The position numbers and the translations under genes were made by a program. The notes beneath the pieces are model-generated. The model ran no database searches. It saw only the letters and a program-made list of their open reading frames with translations, and was not told the DNA's origin. Below, one piece after another: positions 56,299 to 64,000 of a stretch of DNA of 64,000 bases (positions within the stretch are counted from its first letter, which is position 1; each line of letters opens with the position of its first letter). Origin of the DNA: Bradyrhizobium sp. CB82 (GTDB lineage: Bacteria; Pseudomonadota; Alphaproteobacteria; Rhizobiales; Xanthobacteraceae); NCBI RefSeq assembly GCF_029714405.1, contig NZ_CP121650.1:8313001-8377000 (forward strand). Reading direction: 5' to 3'.

Positions 56299-56586
56299 CT
56301 CGATGGCGATCTGAGGGCCGAAGACGATCGGCGACGCACCCGCTTTTTCTCGCGGGCCGGAGCGTTAAGCGGAGGACGCCGACGGGGAGACTTTCTTGTC
56401 TCGCGAGGAATGGGCGTTAGCCCAGGGGAAGAAAGTCTCAACCGGCGGCGTTGCGGCACAGACGATCGAGGCGCAGCCGGTCTTCGGCCAGATCAAGCCA
56501 ACGAGGCGAGGTGCGTCCGAGCGCTGAACGCAGACTTAAGCGGAAGACGTGGCAGAGCTCGACTTGCAACGCAAAAAGGCGACCGG
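56299..56586. repeat. Duplicated DUF736 block, right half of split copy
   Basis: Nearly identical to 47140-47424, starting at CTCGATGG and ending at GCGACCGG, after which the two loci differ. Confidence 0.85.
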
Positions 56587-56589
56587 AGT

Positions 56590-56906
56590 GTACTCGTCGA
56601 TCTCCCAATGTAAGATCGAAGGCGGCCCCTCCTTGTCATAATGAGGATTGCCGACGCTGAGCAGGCGCGGATCAAGATCGCCTGCTTGGTCCAATTGCCG
56701 TTCGGCCGTCTCAGCGCATCGGCTGTGCCTGCCAAGGCTTCGTCGACCTTCTCGTACTCCGCGAGAGCGGCGAATATGGGATCGGGTTCGACAACTCGCG
56801 CCAGCTCCGCCAACGCATCTGCGCACTCCGAGTGACGAGCTCGCCGCGAATCATCCCCACGAATGCGGGTCTGCGGACGTTTCGTCGGAAGACGTCCAGG
56901 AACCAC
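56590..56906 (-). pseudogene. Decayed small gene
   Basis: Two frames hold protein-like pieces: ADALAELARVVEPDPIFAALAEYEKVDEAL and, in another frame, SVGNPHYDKEGPPSILHWEIDEY. The first resembles a small conserved rhizobial hypothetical family; the joins are broken. Function unknown. Confidence 0.4.
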
Positions 56907-57034
56907 GCCGCTCCGCGCTCACCCACTCTCCAGCCGTCACGGACGTGCTTTGCGCGGAGAACTTCCACGAATTGCTCAGCCCAATCTAAGGCCGGTGACC
57001 ACGCCGAAGGAAAGCAATCGCCAGAGGCTATTCC

Positions 57035-57601
57035 TCAAGCGCTGCGTCGGTCAGAGCCGGTTGAGGCAGAATTTGTCATGGCTGGCTCTCCACCTGGCCC
57101 GATAACGAAAGTGACCTGCATCCAAGCCTTCCCCGCGATGATTGTCGCGCCGACATACGCGAAGGCCTCGCACCAGAACGGCGACGACACGCTGATCCGC
57201 GATAACGCGAGCATCAAATGGAAACCAGCAATTCCTGCCGGAAAAGCAAAAACCGCCCCAATCACGCCGCGCACAGTGATCAGCCGTGTCATGGAATGGG
57301 CGAATTGAGCAACGGCAAGCGTCAACGCAGCACTGACGATGGCGACGGTGAGCGCAGCAATGATCCCGCTGCCGTGATCCAATGCCATTGCAGCGGCGCT
57401 GACGGCAACAAAAAACGGGAGGGCGTATACTGCCAGAGTAACGGTCAGCCAGAACAGCAGACCGAGCCCAACGAGATTAAGGGCAAGTCCAAGGGCAAGC
57501 ACGGTGGTGGTCCCGCTTAAAAGCGTTGCGACTGCGCCTTCCACCACCACCACGGCACACTTTGGTGTATAGAACCAAAAAATGATGAAATCGAGACGCA
57601 A
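57035..57601 (-). CDS. Membrane protein with about five segments
   Basis: About 188 residues with hydrophobic segments such as [66 protein letters not shown] and [18 protein letters not shown]. It resembles conserved hypothetical membrane proteins seen in rhizobial conjugative islands. TTG 57601 is unlikely as a true start; the N-terminus seems disturbed by the IS21 remnant that begins here. Confidence 0.6.
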   Translation of the reverse strand: MRLDFIIFWFYTPKCAVVVVEGAVATLLSGTTTVLALGLALNLVGLGLLFWLTVTLAVYALPFFVAVSAAAMALDHGSGIIAALTVAIVSAALTLAVAQFAHSMTRLITVRGVIGAVFAFPAGIAGFHLMLALSRISVSSPFWCEAFAYVGATIIAGKAWMQVTFVIGPGGEPAMTNSASTGSDRRSA

Positions 57602-57612
57602 CTCTGCCTTAA

Positions 57613-58135
57613 ATGGGAAATCCGATTCCCTGCCAGCCGGCGAAAGGCTGTTCGTCGACTATGCCGGCGATGGCGCGCCGGTGGTGGTCGACCGCCTCAC
57701 CGGTGAGCGCAGAACGGCGCAGATCTTCGTCGCCGTGCTCGGCGCATCGAGCTTCACCTACGCGCGGGCAACGTGGACGCAGAGGCTCGCCGACTGGATC
57801 AGCGCCCATGTTGGCGCCTTCGCGGCGATCGACGGCGTGCCAGCGCTGCTGGTGCCCGACAACACCAAGGTCGCGGTCATCAAGGCGAGCCTCTACGACC
57901 CGCAGATCAATCATACCTATGCGGAGATGGCGGCGCATTACGGCACCGCCATCTGCCGGCGCGGCCGCGCAAGGCCAAGGTCGAGCAGGCCGTCCTCATG
58001 GTCGAGCGCTGGCTGCTTGGCCACCTGCATCATCGGTACTTCGGCAGGGCTGAGGCGATCCTCGCGAAACGAAAACGCATCAAGCGCGGCACCATCGCAA
58101 AACGCCGCTTGCAGCATCAACTGCAGGCTGCTTAA
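57613..58135 (+). pseudogene. IS21 IstA fragment
   Basis: Encodes the core of an IS21 transposase: [53 protein letters not shown] and HYGTAI, then a frame change at about 57955 into [19 protein letters not shown]. The N-terminal HTH and C-terminal end and IstB are missing. Confidence 0.85.
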
Positions 58136-58191
58136 ACTCTAACTTAGATGAGCCAGAGCCTCTCTTCGCGAAAAGCCTAATCAGTCTCAAA

Positions 58192-60384
58192 TTATCCGAC
58201 GTCGGACAGGCCGCCAACTGCGTCGTTCAACAAGGACCTACAGAATGCAGGCGTGAGCTTGCCGCGGTGGATCACGACGTTTTCGTGCCCCATCGCGGCT
58301 CGCGCGCTCTGCCAGTGCCGATTGTAGCCGCGCTGTTCATTGGATTTCACATGGCAAGCGGCAAAGTCGGCGTCAGCCGCCGTCGCCAACTGCCACCCAT
58401 GTACCGGCCGCTTGGTATGGATGTGCACCCACATCGGATTTGCCGCCGCACCGTTGCGCAGAGCCTTGGGCCGCAGCTTAGTCTCGAACAGCGTCCCCGG
58501 ATCGCCGCTCAACGCGCGCGGTGGATCCGGAGGCTCCAACTCCCCGGCCGCCCGCAACCGTTCAAGGTATTTCTGCGAGGGAAAGCCGTAACTCTTCATG
58601 CAATCGATCATGATCGCGGCTCTTTGCCTCTTCAATGAGTTGGCCTGTCCCTGCACCTCGGAATACATCGCCTTGAGCCGGACTATCTTGTCGTGCACTT
58701 CGGGTACTTGCGCGGGCGTGAGCAAGCCACTTCGACGAGGCTCCTCCAGCGCGGCTACACAGGCCTCGATCTCGGCGGCCTGTCTTTGGAGGCGCTCGAC
58801 GACGATATTTAGGACGTGGTCGGCGTCCTCGGGTTTCATCTGACGCGCTTGCGAGACGGCGCTTTGCTGAGCGGGCAGATCGAACTGCAAAAGTTCGTCC
58901 AATCGCTTGAACAGCCCCGTCAGCGCTTCTCTGGAGGGCGGAGCCTGCCACATCGTCAGGTTTCCGCTCGCCGACGATGACGCCCTCGCGCGCGCCTCCT
59001 CCGCGCTCGTGAGTTTCTTTGTACCCAGATCCGAGAGGACGATAACCTTGCGTGTTGGGCCCGTGCCAGCGTCGGAGCCGGCGAGTTGCGGCTCAGCGCT
59101 CCCAGCTGTCGAACTCCCCTCGCCTGCGGCCGTTGCGCGCCTGCCTTTGCCCTTCCTGCGCGCTGCAGTGCCTTCGCCCACCCCGGCAGTATGTTCCGGC
59201 AGCGCAGCCCAAGACGGCGGTTCAATCGTGGCTGGTGTCTTTGGCTGAACTGCCAGCAGCCGCGTGACTTCGTCCGCTGTAAGCCAAGCGCCTTCCACGA
59301 TCTGGTCCAGCAATTTTAAGGGAAGATCGGCTGTCGCTCCGGCGTCAGTCAGGCTGGAGATCATGCCGCTCACTCCTGACGCAAATTCCGAAAGCCGCTC
59401 CATGACACCTTCGAGAACGTCGCGGTGCTCAGCGTCAAGCGCCGCTCCCTTGCCCATCATTACAGCGTCGGCCGTCGAGTCGAACGCCGGAACAACATCC
59501 TCCATGAAGGTCCTGAGCAGACGCACGCGCCCGTTTCCATCGATAAGGGCGTCCCGCACAGCTGGTCCCAACCTGCTCGCTAGCGAGAGCTGGGCGAGAG
59601 TTATCTGCGACTCCAAATACTTGTACTTCATATTGAGTGCATAGCCGGTATGCAGTCGGAGCGCGGCCTCTTCCGACTTCCGCATCTCGGGCGTGCAGCT
59701 TGGTAGGTCGGCAGTAGCCGCGCAGACAGACTGCATCCGTTCCGAGCGCAATGCTCTTTTTCCCCACCACTCCATGCACTGCACATAGTAGGGCTCAAGG
59801 CCTGAAATCGCGCGGTTCCGCTGGTCAGGCGAAGCGGTGCGCATGATCCTGCCGACCAGGTCTGCTGCTTTCTGTCTGCTCTTGTCCAGGCCTTCAAAAA
59901 TAGTACCGGCCACGGCGTTACATTCGTCGGCCGCGGCCAGCGTCTCATCGCGGAGCTGGCGAGCCCGATCGTCGGGCAGAATGCGCCGAGCCAAACCTCG
60001 GCGCAGAGCAGCGTAGTAGTCTAGAACTGCTGAGCCCGCCTTGACGACTTGATCGATCAGCTCTTGCCTCTCGGACAAGGTCCGGCCGCGCGTGGCTGCC
60101 CTACGGCAAGTATTAAGGTCCTCAAGCAGACTGCCCAACGTTCGCTTGGCTGCCTTAATCTCATCTTGTGTTGGCGCCGCCACATCCGAAGTTGGTTGCC
60201 GGTTCACGAGCGGCGCGGTTCTATCTTGAGGCCCGGAGCGCATCCGCTCCACGACGGCGTCGAAAGATTGACTGCGTTCCCCAGGGACGAGGCCGAACTC
60301 CAGGCTCGAACTGCTCGATACGCCAGTGCTGTCGGCTCCTGCAGCTCCAACGTGCGATTTGCCAGGTCGGCCGATGCCCGTCAT
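58192..60384 (-). CDS. tts-box-driven 730-residue effector candidate of unknown activity
   Basis: No known enzymatic domain is recognised. Support for a type III effector: a good tts box 46 bases upstream of the start, and an N-terminal signature SFDAVVERMRSGPQD (40-54) almost the same as in the two SKWP proteins. The rest is mainly helical and charged, with a Pro/Ala/Gly-rich linker about 395-450. The last 90 residues (MWVHIHTKRPVHGW, ADFAACHVKSNEQRGYNRHW) contain several conserved-looking Cys, His and Trp that may form a catalytic domain. ATG 60384 follows CGGAGATAAAAT. The frame is intact and ends at 58192 close to an IS21 remnant. Function is unknown. Confidence 0.78.
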   Translation of the reverse strand: MTGIGRPGKSHVGAAGADSTGVSSSSSLEFGLVPGERSQSFDAVVERMRSGPQDRTAPLVNRQPTSDVAAPTQDEIKAAKRTLGSLLEDLNTCRRAATRGRTLSERQELIDQVVKAGSAVLDYYAALRRGLARRILPDDRARQLRDETLAAADECNAVAGTIFEGLDKSRQKAADLVGRIMRTASPDQRNRAISGLEPYYVQCMEWWGKRALRSERMQSVCAATADLPSCTPEMRKSEEAALRLHTGYALNMKYKYLESQITLAQLSLASRLGPAVRDALIDGNGRVRLLRTFMEDVVPAFDSTADAVMMGKGAALDAEHRDVLEGVMERLSEFASGVSGMISSLTDAGATADLPLKLLDQIVEGAWLTADEVTRLLAVQPKTPATIEPPSWAALPEHTAGVGEGTAARRKGKGRRATAAGEGSSTAGSAEPQLAGSDAGTGPTRKVIVLSDLGTKKLTSAEEARARASSSASGNLTMWQAPPSREALTGLFKRLDELLQFDLPAQQSAVSQARQMKPEDADHVLNIVVERLQRQAAEIEACVAALEEPRRSGLLTPAQVPEVHDKIVRLKAMYSEVQGQANSLKRQRAAIMIDCMKSYGFPSQKYLERLRAAGELEPPDPPRALSGDPGTLFETKLRPKALRNGAAANPMWVHIHTKRPVHGWQLATAADADFAACHVKSNEQRGYNRHWQSARAAMGHENVVIHRGKLTPAFCRSLLNDAVGGLSDVG

Positions 60385-60429
60385 ATTTTATCTCCGATAG
60401 AAGAGTCGAGAATGCGCAGCCTTCCTGGC

Positions 60430-60457
60430 TAGACCGCTTCGCTGACGAGTAGCTGAC
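60430..60457 (-). promoter_or_regulatory. tts box of the 730-residue effector gene
   Basis: Minus strand GTCAGCTACTCGTCAGCG, then AAGCGGTCTA: GTCAGCT, TCG, CAGC and the final TA of the TtsI consensus are conserved. It faces ATG 60384 at 46 bases. Confidence 0.85.
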
Positions 60458-60756
60458 CAAGAGCGTTTTTCCCGATGCACAAGCCCATGTTGCCTGGGGT
60501 CCACTTTCATCGCAGCTGCTGTACTGGGAAGACAGCGATGCCGGGATGACCGCCTCAGCTGCGGGATCATCACCTGCAGTACATGACCGCAGTCTGAAGC
60601 GCGAAATTTTCGCGAGCGCGCTGGGGGCAGCACCCCGCCACTCGATCGCCTTGCATTGGGGGTTCATTTTCCTCCGTAAATTGCCCGCGATCGGCGCATC
60701 AATGGGCGCGCGGACGTTTCGGGCGAAAATCCGCATCCGGGGCATCGCGCATAATC

Positions 60757-61500
60757 TAGTGTCCTACACCAGAAGTTCATGGCGTTTTGGGCCTTGGCTG
60801 ACACATTGTGCGCAGAAGCGTTCGATGGAGCTGAGAATGTCGTCGGCTGATTTGGTCTATCGGAATGGGCTGGGGTCGGCGTTGTGCTGTTCGATGAAGG
60901 ACGTGATCTCAGTACATAGCTCCGCCACGCTGCGGTAGATGCCGCGCCTGATTTTGCGCTCGGTGATGACGGCAACGAAACGTTCGACCTGATTGAGCCA
61001 GGATGAGCTGGTTGGCGTCAGATGGACGTGCCAGCGCGGTCTCTTGGCCAGCACGGATCAGCGGCGTCTTATGGGTTGTGTAATTGTCCATGACGAGATG
61101 AACGTCCAGATCGTCCGGCACGGCGACTTCGATCTCATCAAGAAACTTGCGGAATTCTGTGGCGCGATGGTGCCCGTAACACTTGCCGATGACCCGGCCG
61201 GTTGCGATGTCAAGAGCGGCAAATAGCAATGTCGTGCCATGGCGCTTGTAGTCGTGCCTGCGGCGTTCCACCTGACCAGGCCGCATGGGAACGAGGGTTG
61301 GCTCCGATCCAGCGCCTGGATCTGCGGCTTTTCGTCGACACACAGCACGATGGCTCGCTCGGGCGGGGCCACGTAGAGGCCGACGACATCGCGAATCTTG
61401 GCGACGAAGTCAGGATCGGTCCCGCTTCCTTGCGTCACAAAAGTATGAGGAACCTCATTCGCCAACTCAGTGTGGTTGCACCTCACCTCGGCCGATGAAG
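60757..61500 (-). pseudogene. Decayed IS630-family transposase
   Basis: DDE transposase pieces in three frames: FVAKIRDVVGLYVAPPERAIVLCVDEKPQIQAL, then GTTLLFAALDIATGRVIGKCYGHHRATEF and LDVHLVMDNYTTHKTP, then PRWHVHLTPTSSSWLNQVERF with the catalytic Glu. Two frameshifts separate them and the N-terminus is lost. Different from the intact IS630 at 47.9 kb. The left end may be TAGTGTCCTACACCAGAAG at about 60757. Confidence 0.85.
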
Positions 61501-61712
61501 TCCAACACCGACTCCGCCCGACTGATCTCACGTGAGATACGCTCCAATATCCGGATCGTAGATGCATGCGTCCGGATGAGACCCGCTCTCTCGCACGCAA
61601 TGTCCAAGTGATGCATCACCTGTTCGTGGCTGGGAGCGGCCCGATTCTGCAGCGCGCTGATTGTCAATGATGCGAGCATATTGTCGACGACAGTTTCTTC
61701 GATCGGAATCAA
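61467..61712 (-). CDS. Small hypothetical protein cut by the IS630 remnant
   Basis: An 81-codon frame (MIPIEETVVDNMLASLTISALQ...ISREISRAESVLDFIGRG) with helical character and no known family. Its 3' end runs into the transposase remnant, so it may be truncated. Confidence 0.3.
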   Translation of the reverse strand: MIPIEETVVDNMLASLTISALQNRAAPSHEQVMHHLDIACERAGLIRTHASTIRILERISREISRAESVLDFIGRGEVQPH

Positions 61713-61942
61713 ATTTGATTGCCTCTCCTGATCGTGGGCCCAACTCTGAAATCAATTATCGACGAAAGTGTGTGCACTCCGCGGGTGGACACGTACGTTG
61801 CGGAATTGGAGTGCGCAGATCGGCGGATTACAATGTGTTCCGGCGTCCGCGAGCCGAAAAGGCGCCGACATCCCAATGGATTGGGAACGCTCGAGAGTTC
61901 AATCGGGAAGGCGAAGAACGATCAGAAATCGTGACACAAAGC

Positions 61943-62128
61943 TTAATCTTCATCGTTTCTGAGCGCTCGGCACTCTTCTGCATGTCGGGCTAACTTCTCG
62001 TATTCCTCGGCCACTTTCAGGAGCCTGTCTCTGGGTCTGCCGGGTACGAGCGCATCCGCCTTGGTCCGCGTTGCTTTCGCTCGATCTCGCCAGAACTGTG
62101 GATCATAGATTGGTCTGTATGGCGTCAT
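61943..62128 (-). CDS. Small conserved rhizobial protein
   Basis: About 61 residues (MTPYRPIYDPQFWRDRAKATRTKADAL...LLKVAEEYEKLARHAEE). Small proteins of this pattern (a WRDRA core, then AEEYEKLA) are very common in Bradyrhizobium and relatives; function unknown. ATG 62128 is preferred, as homology begins there; no good ribosome site is seen at either candidate start. Confidence 0.6.
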   Translation of the reverse strand: MTPYRPIYDPQFWRDRAKATRTKADALVPGRPRDRLLKVAEEYEKLARHAEECRALRNDED

Positions 62129-62588
62129 GTGGAGAGGATGCAATTCGAAGATCAAGATAGTGCGACGGCCGACCTCCGTATCATTACGTAGCTACTCATC
62201 AACAAGCTCCCCACAGCGAAGACCAGCGCAGATGCAGGGGCCGCTTCTTTAATGCAGGACGGGCATGAGCCTCGATTTAGATTGCGCGGCATAGACAGTG
62301 AGCGACAGCAACCAATCCGCTCGTGAGGCCCCCGCGCGCCTCGTCGCAAGATTTCCTGGCGGAATAAACAGTGCAGGAAATATCACAAATCGACATCTCA
62401 CTTTGCAAAGCTGACGTACGAGGTTGTGAGGTTAGCTTTGCCCTCGCTGGAACTTGCATGCTGTTGCAACACATGTTGTTGTCGCGAATGCGACCTTCGT
62501 CTGACGTCTGAAATCCGCCAAGGTGTTCCGAATACGACATCTGGCAGATTGCTGTTTCGTCTGCGAATCTTTTGGTGGAGAAGAGCAT
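62129..62588. other. Region upstream of virK
   Basis: No supported gene. A weak tts-like motif lies on the minus strand at 62388-62415 (GTCAGCTTTGCAAAGTGA), pointing away from virK toward a short frame ending near 62152. Confidence 0.35.
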
Positions 62589-63026
62589 ATGCAGTTCAGT
62601 GGCAGACGCCTGTCGATCTTATCCTTGCTTTTGGCTGCAGGCGTGAGCACGACCGTCAGGGCCGATGAGACCTCGCCGAAATATACGGAGGTGCTCAATG
62701 CCCTGCAGGCCGGCAAGGATGTGAAGGTCATACTAGATCTCAATCGCTGTGCCAGCGCCGATGGGAACAAGACCGGGCCAGCCGTGCAGGGCGGACTGAC
62801 TATCAACGCCTTCAGGGTGAGCGCCCAGAACGGCATCAGCTTCGCCAATGCGCATCAAACCTTGGACAGCTCAGGACACCCGGTTACGGAATACATCCGC
62901 CACAGCCTCAGTCGTGAAGGCAAGCTCACGGTGAGGGCCTCCAAGCTGGCCGCTGGATCGGCGGAAGTCGTGAATCAAGGTGAATTCGTGTGCGAGCTGC
63001 CGGACGGAGCGAAGTTCGTCTGGTAA
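62589..63026 (+). CDS. virK: VirK-family exported protein
   Basis: A 145-residue VirK protein (family of Agrobacterium VirK). Signal peptide MQFSGRRLSILSLLLAAGVSTTVRA, then the conserved pattern VLNALQAGKDVKVILDLNRCAS, GGLTINAFRV, ISFANAHQTLDSSGHPVTEY and a last Cys in FVCELPDG. ATG 62589 follows GGTGGAG. Periplasmic; found in symbiosis and virulence regions, with unknown biochemical function. Confidence 0.88.
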   Translation: MQFSGRRLSILSLLLAAGVSTTVRADETSPKYTEVLNALQAGKDVKVILDLNRCASADGNKTGPAVQGGLTINAFRVSAQNGISFANAHQTLDSSGHPVTEYIRHSLSREGKLTVRASKLAAGSAEVVNQGEFVCELPDGAKFVW

Positions 63027-63903
63027 TTGGAAGTAGCACCGCGAGTGGCCGAGCTCCCGGCCGCCGGGTTCAGGGAGCAAACGACTGCCCGAAAAGATCG
63101 CGGTTGGGACCTCATTGTTGACGGCCCCGCACGGATCTTGAGTAAGACCAATTGGCGCTCGGCTGCTACTTCATGTTTGATGGAAAAGCGCTTTTTTTGC
63201 CAGCTACAAGTCTCGAGCGTCAAACGCCAATTGCGTGGCCCTCGAGAGCGGGCATCAGACCACCGCTTTCGGGCCAGGGCTAATGGCACCCAACCACGGC
63301 TTTTCGATTCGCCAGCCTGGTCGCGCTTGCACCGTCTTCGCCAGCGCGACAGGCGCATTTGAGGCTGGGTGAACGAGGCGCCGCCCAGTTGGAGTGTCTT
63401 ACATTGTTGGCAAGGCCAAAAACCTGCTTATAGGCCCATAGATCGCGGCACGAAGAGGCGGGTTGATCGAACAGTTTGCACCGGGGGCGCGCCGCAAGTG
63501 GGTGAGCCAACGATCTCGCCTTGTTCTGAGCTGGGGCAGACTTAACATCGGGCAGATGACAATCGTTATCCCTGCTGTTCCTGACAGACACCAACGCATG
63601 CCGACAGCCTCTGTCAGCTCAGCCGTGACAGATCGATATCGCCGGAAGACATGAAGAGTGATCTATGTTCCTCATCAGTGCGACATCAGAGGAAATGGCC
63701 ATTGCAAATGATGGTGTCGCGCAATTCAACTTGCCGCGTCGGCAGTCACCTGCCGCTACTCGGCGAAATCGGGCTACGCGATTAGCCGCCATCGTTCGCG
63801 GTACTGTAAATTTCTAAACCTTACGTTGTGTTAGATTTGCATTTCACGTTGACACTGTTAGGTTGAAAGGGGCTGAGGTCAACCTAAGGAAGTGACGTTC
63901 GGA
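63027..63903. other. Gene-poor stretch after virK
   Basis: No supported gene; short frames have no family resemblance. A TTGACA-like hexamer (63849-63854) lies about 50 bases before the last gene but a clear -10 is missing. Confidence 0.4.
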
Positions 63904-64000
63904 ATGAAAAAATTATTGCTCATATCGGCGGGCGCGCTCGCGTTCGCTGCGGCGGTGTCCAGTGTCGTCTACGTCGCTAGGCACGCTGCACAATATTTCG
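63904..64000 (+). CDS. Start of an exported or membrane protein, cut by the window end
   Basis: Thirty-two codons are visible: MKKLLLISAGALAFAAAVSSVVYVARHAAQYF, shown here only as a signal-like segment with two Lys and a long hydrophobic run. AAGGAAGTGACG lies upstream. The rest is outside the window. Confidence 0.5.
   Translation, partial: MKKLLLISAGALAFAAAVSSVVYVARHAAQYF

Overview
The window looks like part of a symbiosis island from a Bradyrhizobium-type alphaproteobacterium. The evidence is one nopT gene, four promoter motifs of the rhizobial type III regulator TtsI (tts boxes), SKWP-repeat effectors, a virK gene, relics of a tripartite-ICE/ICESym-type conjugation module, many decayed insertion sequences, and long stretches of non-coding or degraded DNA. 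The species assignment is inference; no rRNA, tRNA or housekeeping gene is present.

Layout. (1) 0.6-26.6 kb is an effector zone: a 2161-codon SKWP effector with a frameshifted 3' end, nopT, a radical SAM gene, a secreted alpha-carbonic anhydrase, a tts-box-driven trehalose-6-phosphate synthase with an N-terminal extension (like Ralstonia RipTPS), a condensation-domain acyltransferase beside a GMC oxidoreductase stub, and a 3097-codon SKWP effector that ends in a complete shikimate kinase domain. (2) 26.9-41 kb is the ICE core: copG-like, traG (frameshifted), rlxS, lytic transglycosylase, traF, DUF2840, repA, an AlpA/RdfS-like gene, and the excision control genes fseA (two overlapping frames), qseM and qseC. 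parA is absent and a TnsA-like fragment sits in its place. A sulfotransferase gene lies inside this block. (3) 41.4-46.4 kb is a sigma54-controlled aromatic alcohol/aldehyde module: a XylR/DmpR-type activator diverging from an aldehyde and an alcohol dehydrogenase, followed by a truncated Tat-exported protein. (4) 46.7-58.1 kb is a mosaic of three DUF736 genes, a duplicated block split by a 2.2-kb segment, an IS630 element carrying a LexA-like gene, IS110, an IS21 remnant, a broken fic gene and an intact vanAB/LysR cluster. (5) 58.2-64 kb holds a third tts-box effector candidate, a decayed IS630, small genes, virK and a truncated start of another exported protein.

How the parts fit. TtsI would induce nopT, the trehalose-phosphate synthase, the SKWP-shikimate kinase protein and the 730-residue protein together in response to legume flavonoids. 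Three of the effector candidates share the same N-terminal Ser-Phe/Val-Val-Glu-Arg-Met-Arg/Pro-Gln signature and a GGAG ribosome site a few bases before ATG.

Most exciting signal: both giant SKWP proteins carry, after the alpha-helical repeats, a region with an Asp-Phe-Asp-Gly-Asp motif and a preceding Asp-Gly-Cys-Gly-Phe-Ile motif. These resemble the catalytic double-psi beta-barrel of RNA polymerases, especially eukaryotic/QDE-1-type RNA-dependent RNA polymerases. One of the two proteins adds a shikimate kinase with every catalytic motif intact. This suggests a multifunctional effector that handles RNA and also aromatic metabolism in the host cell; that function is inference.
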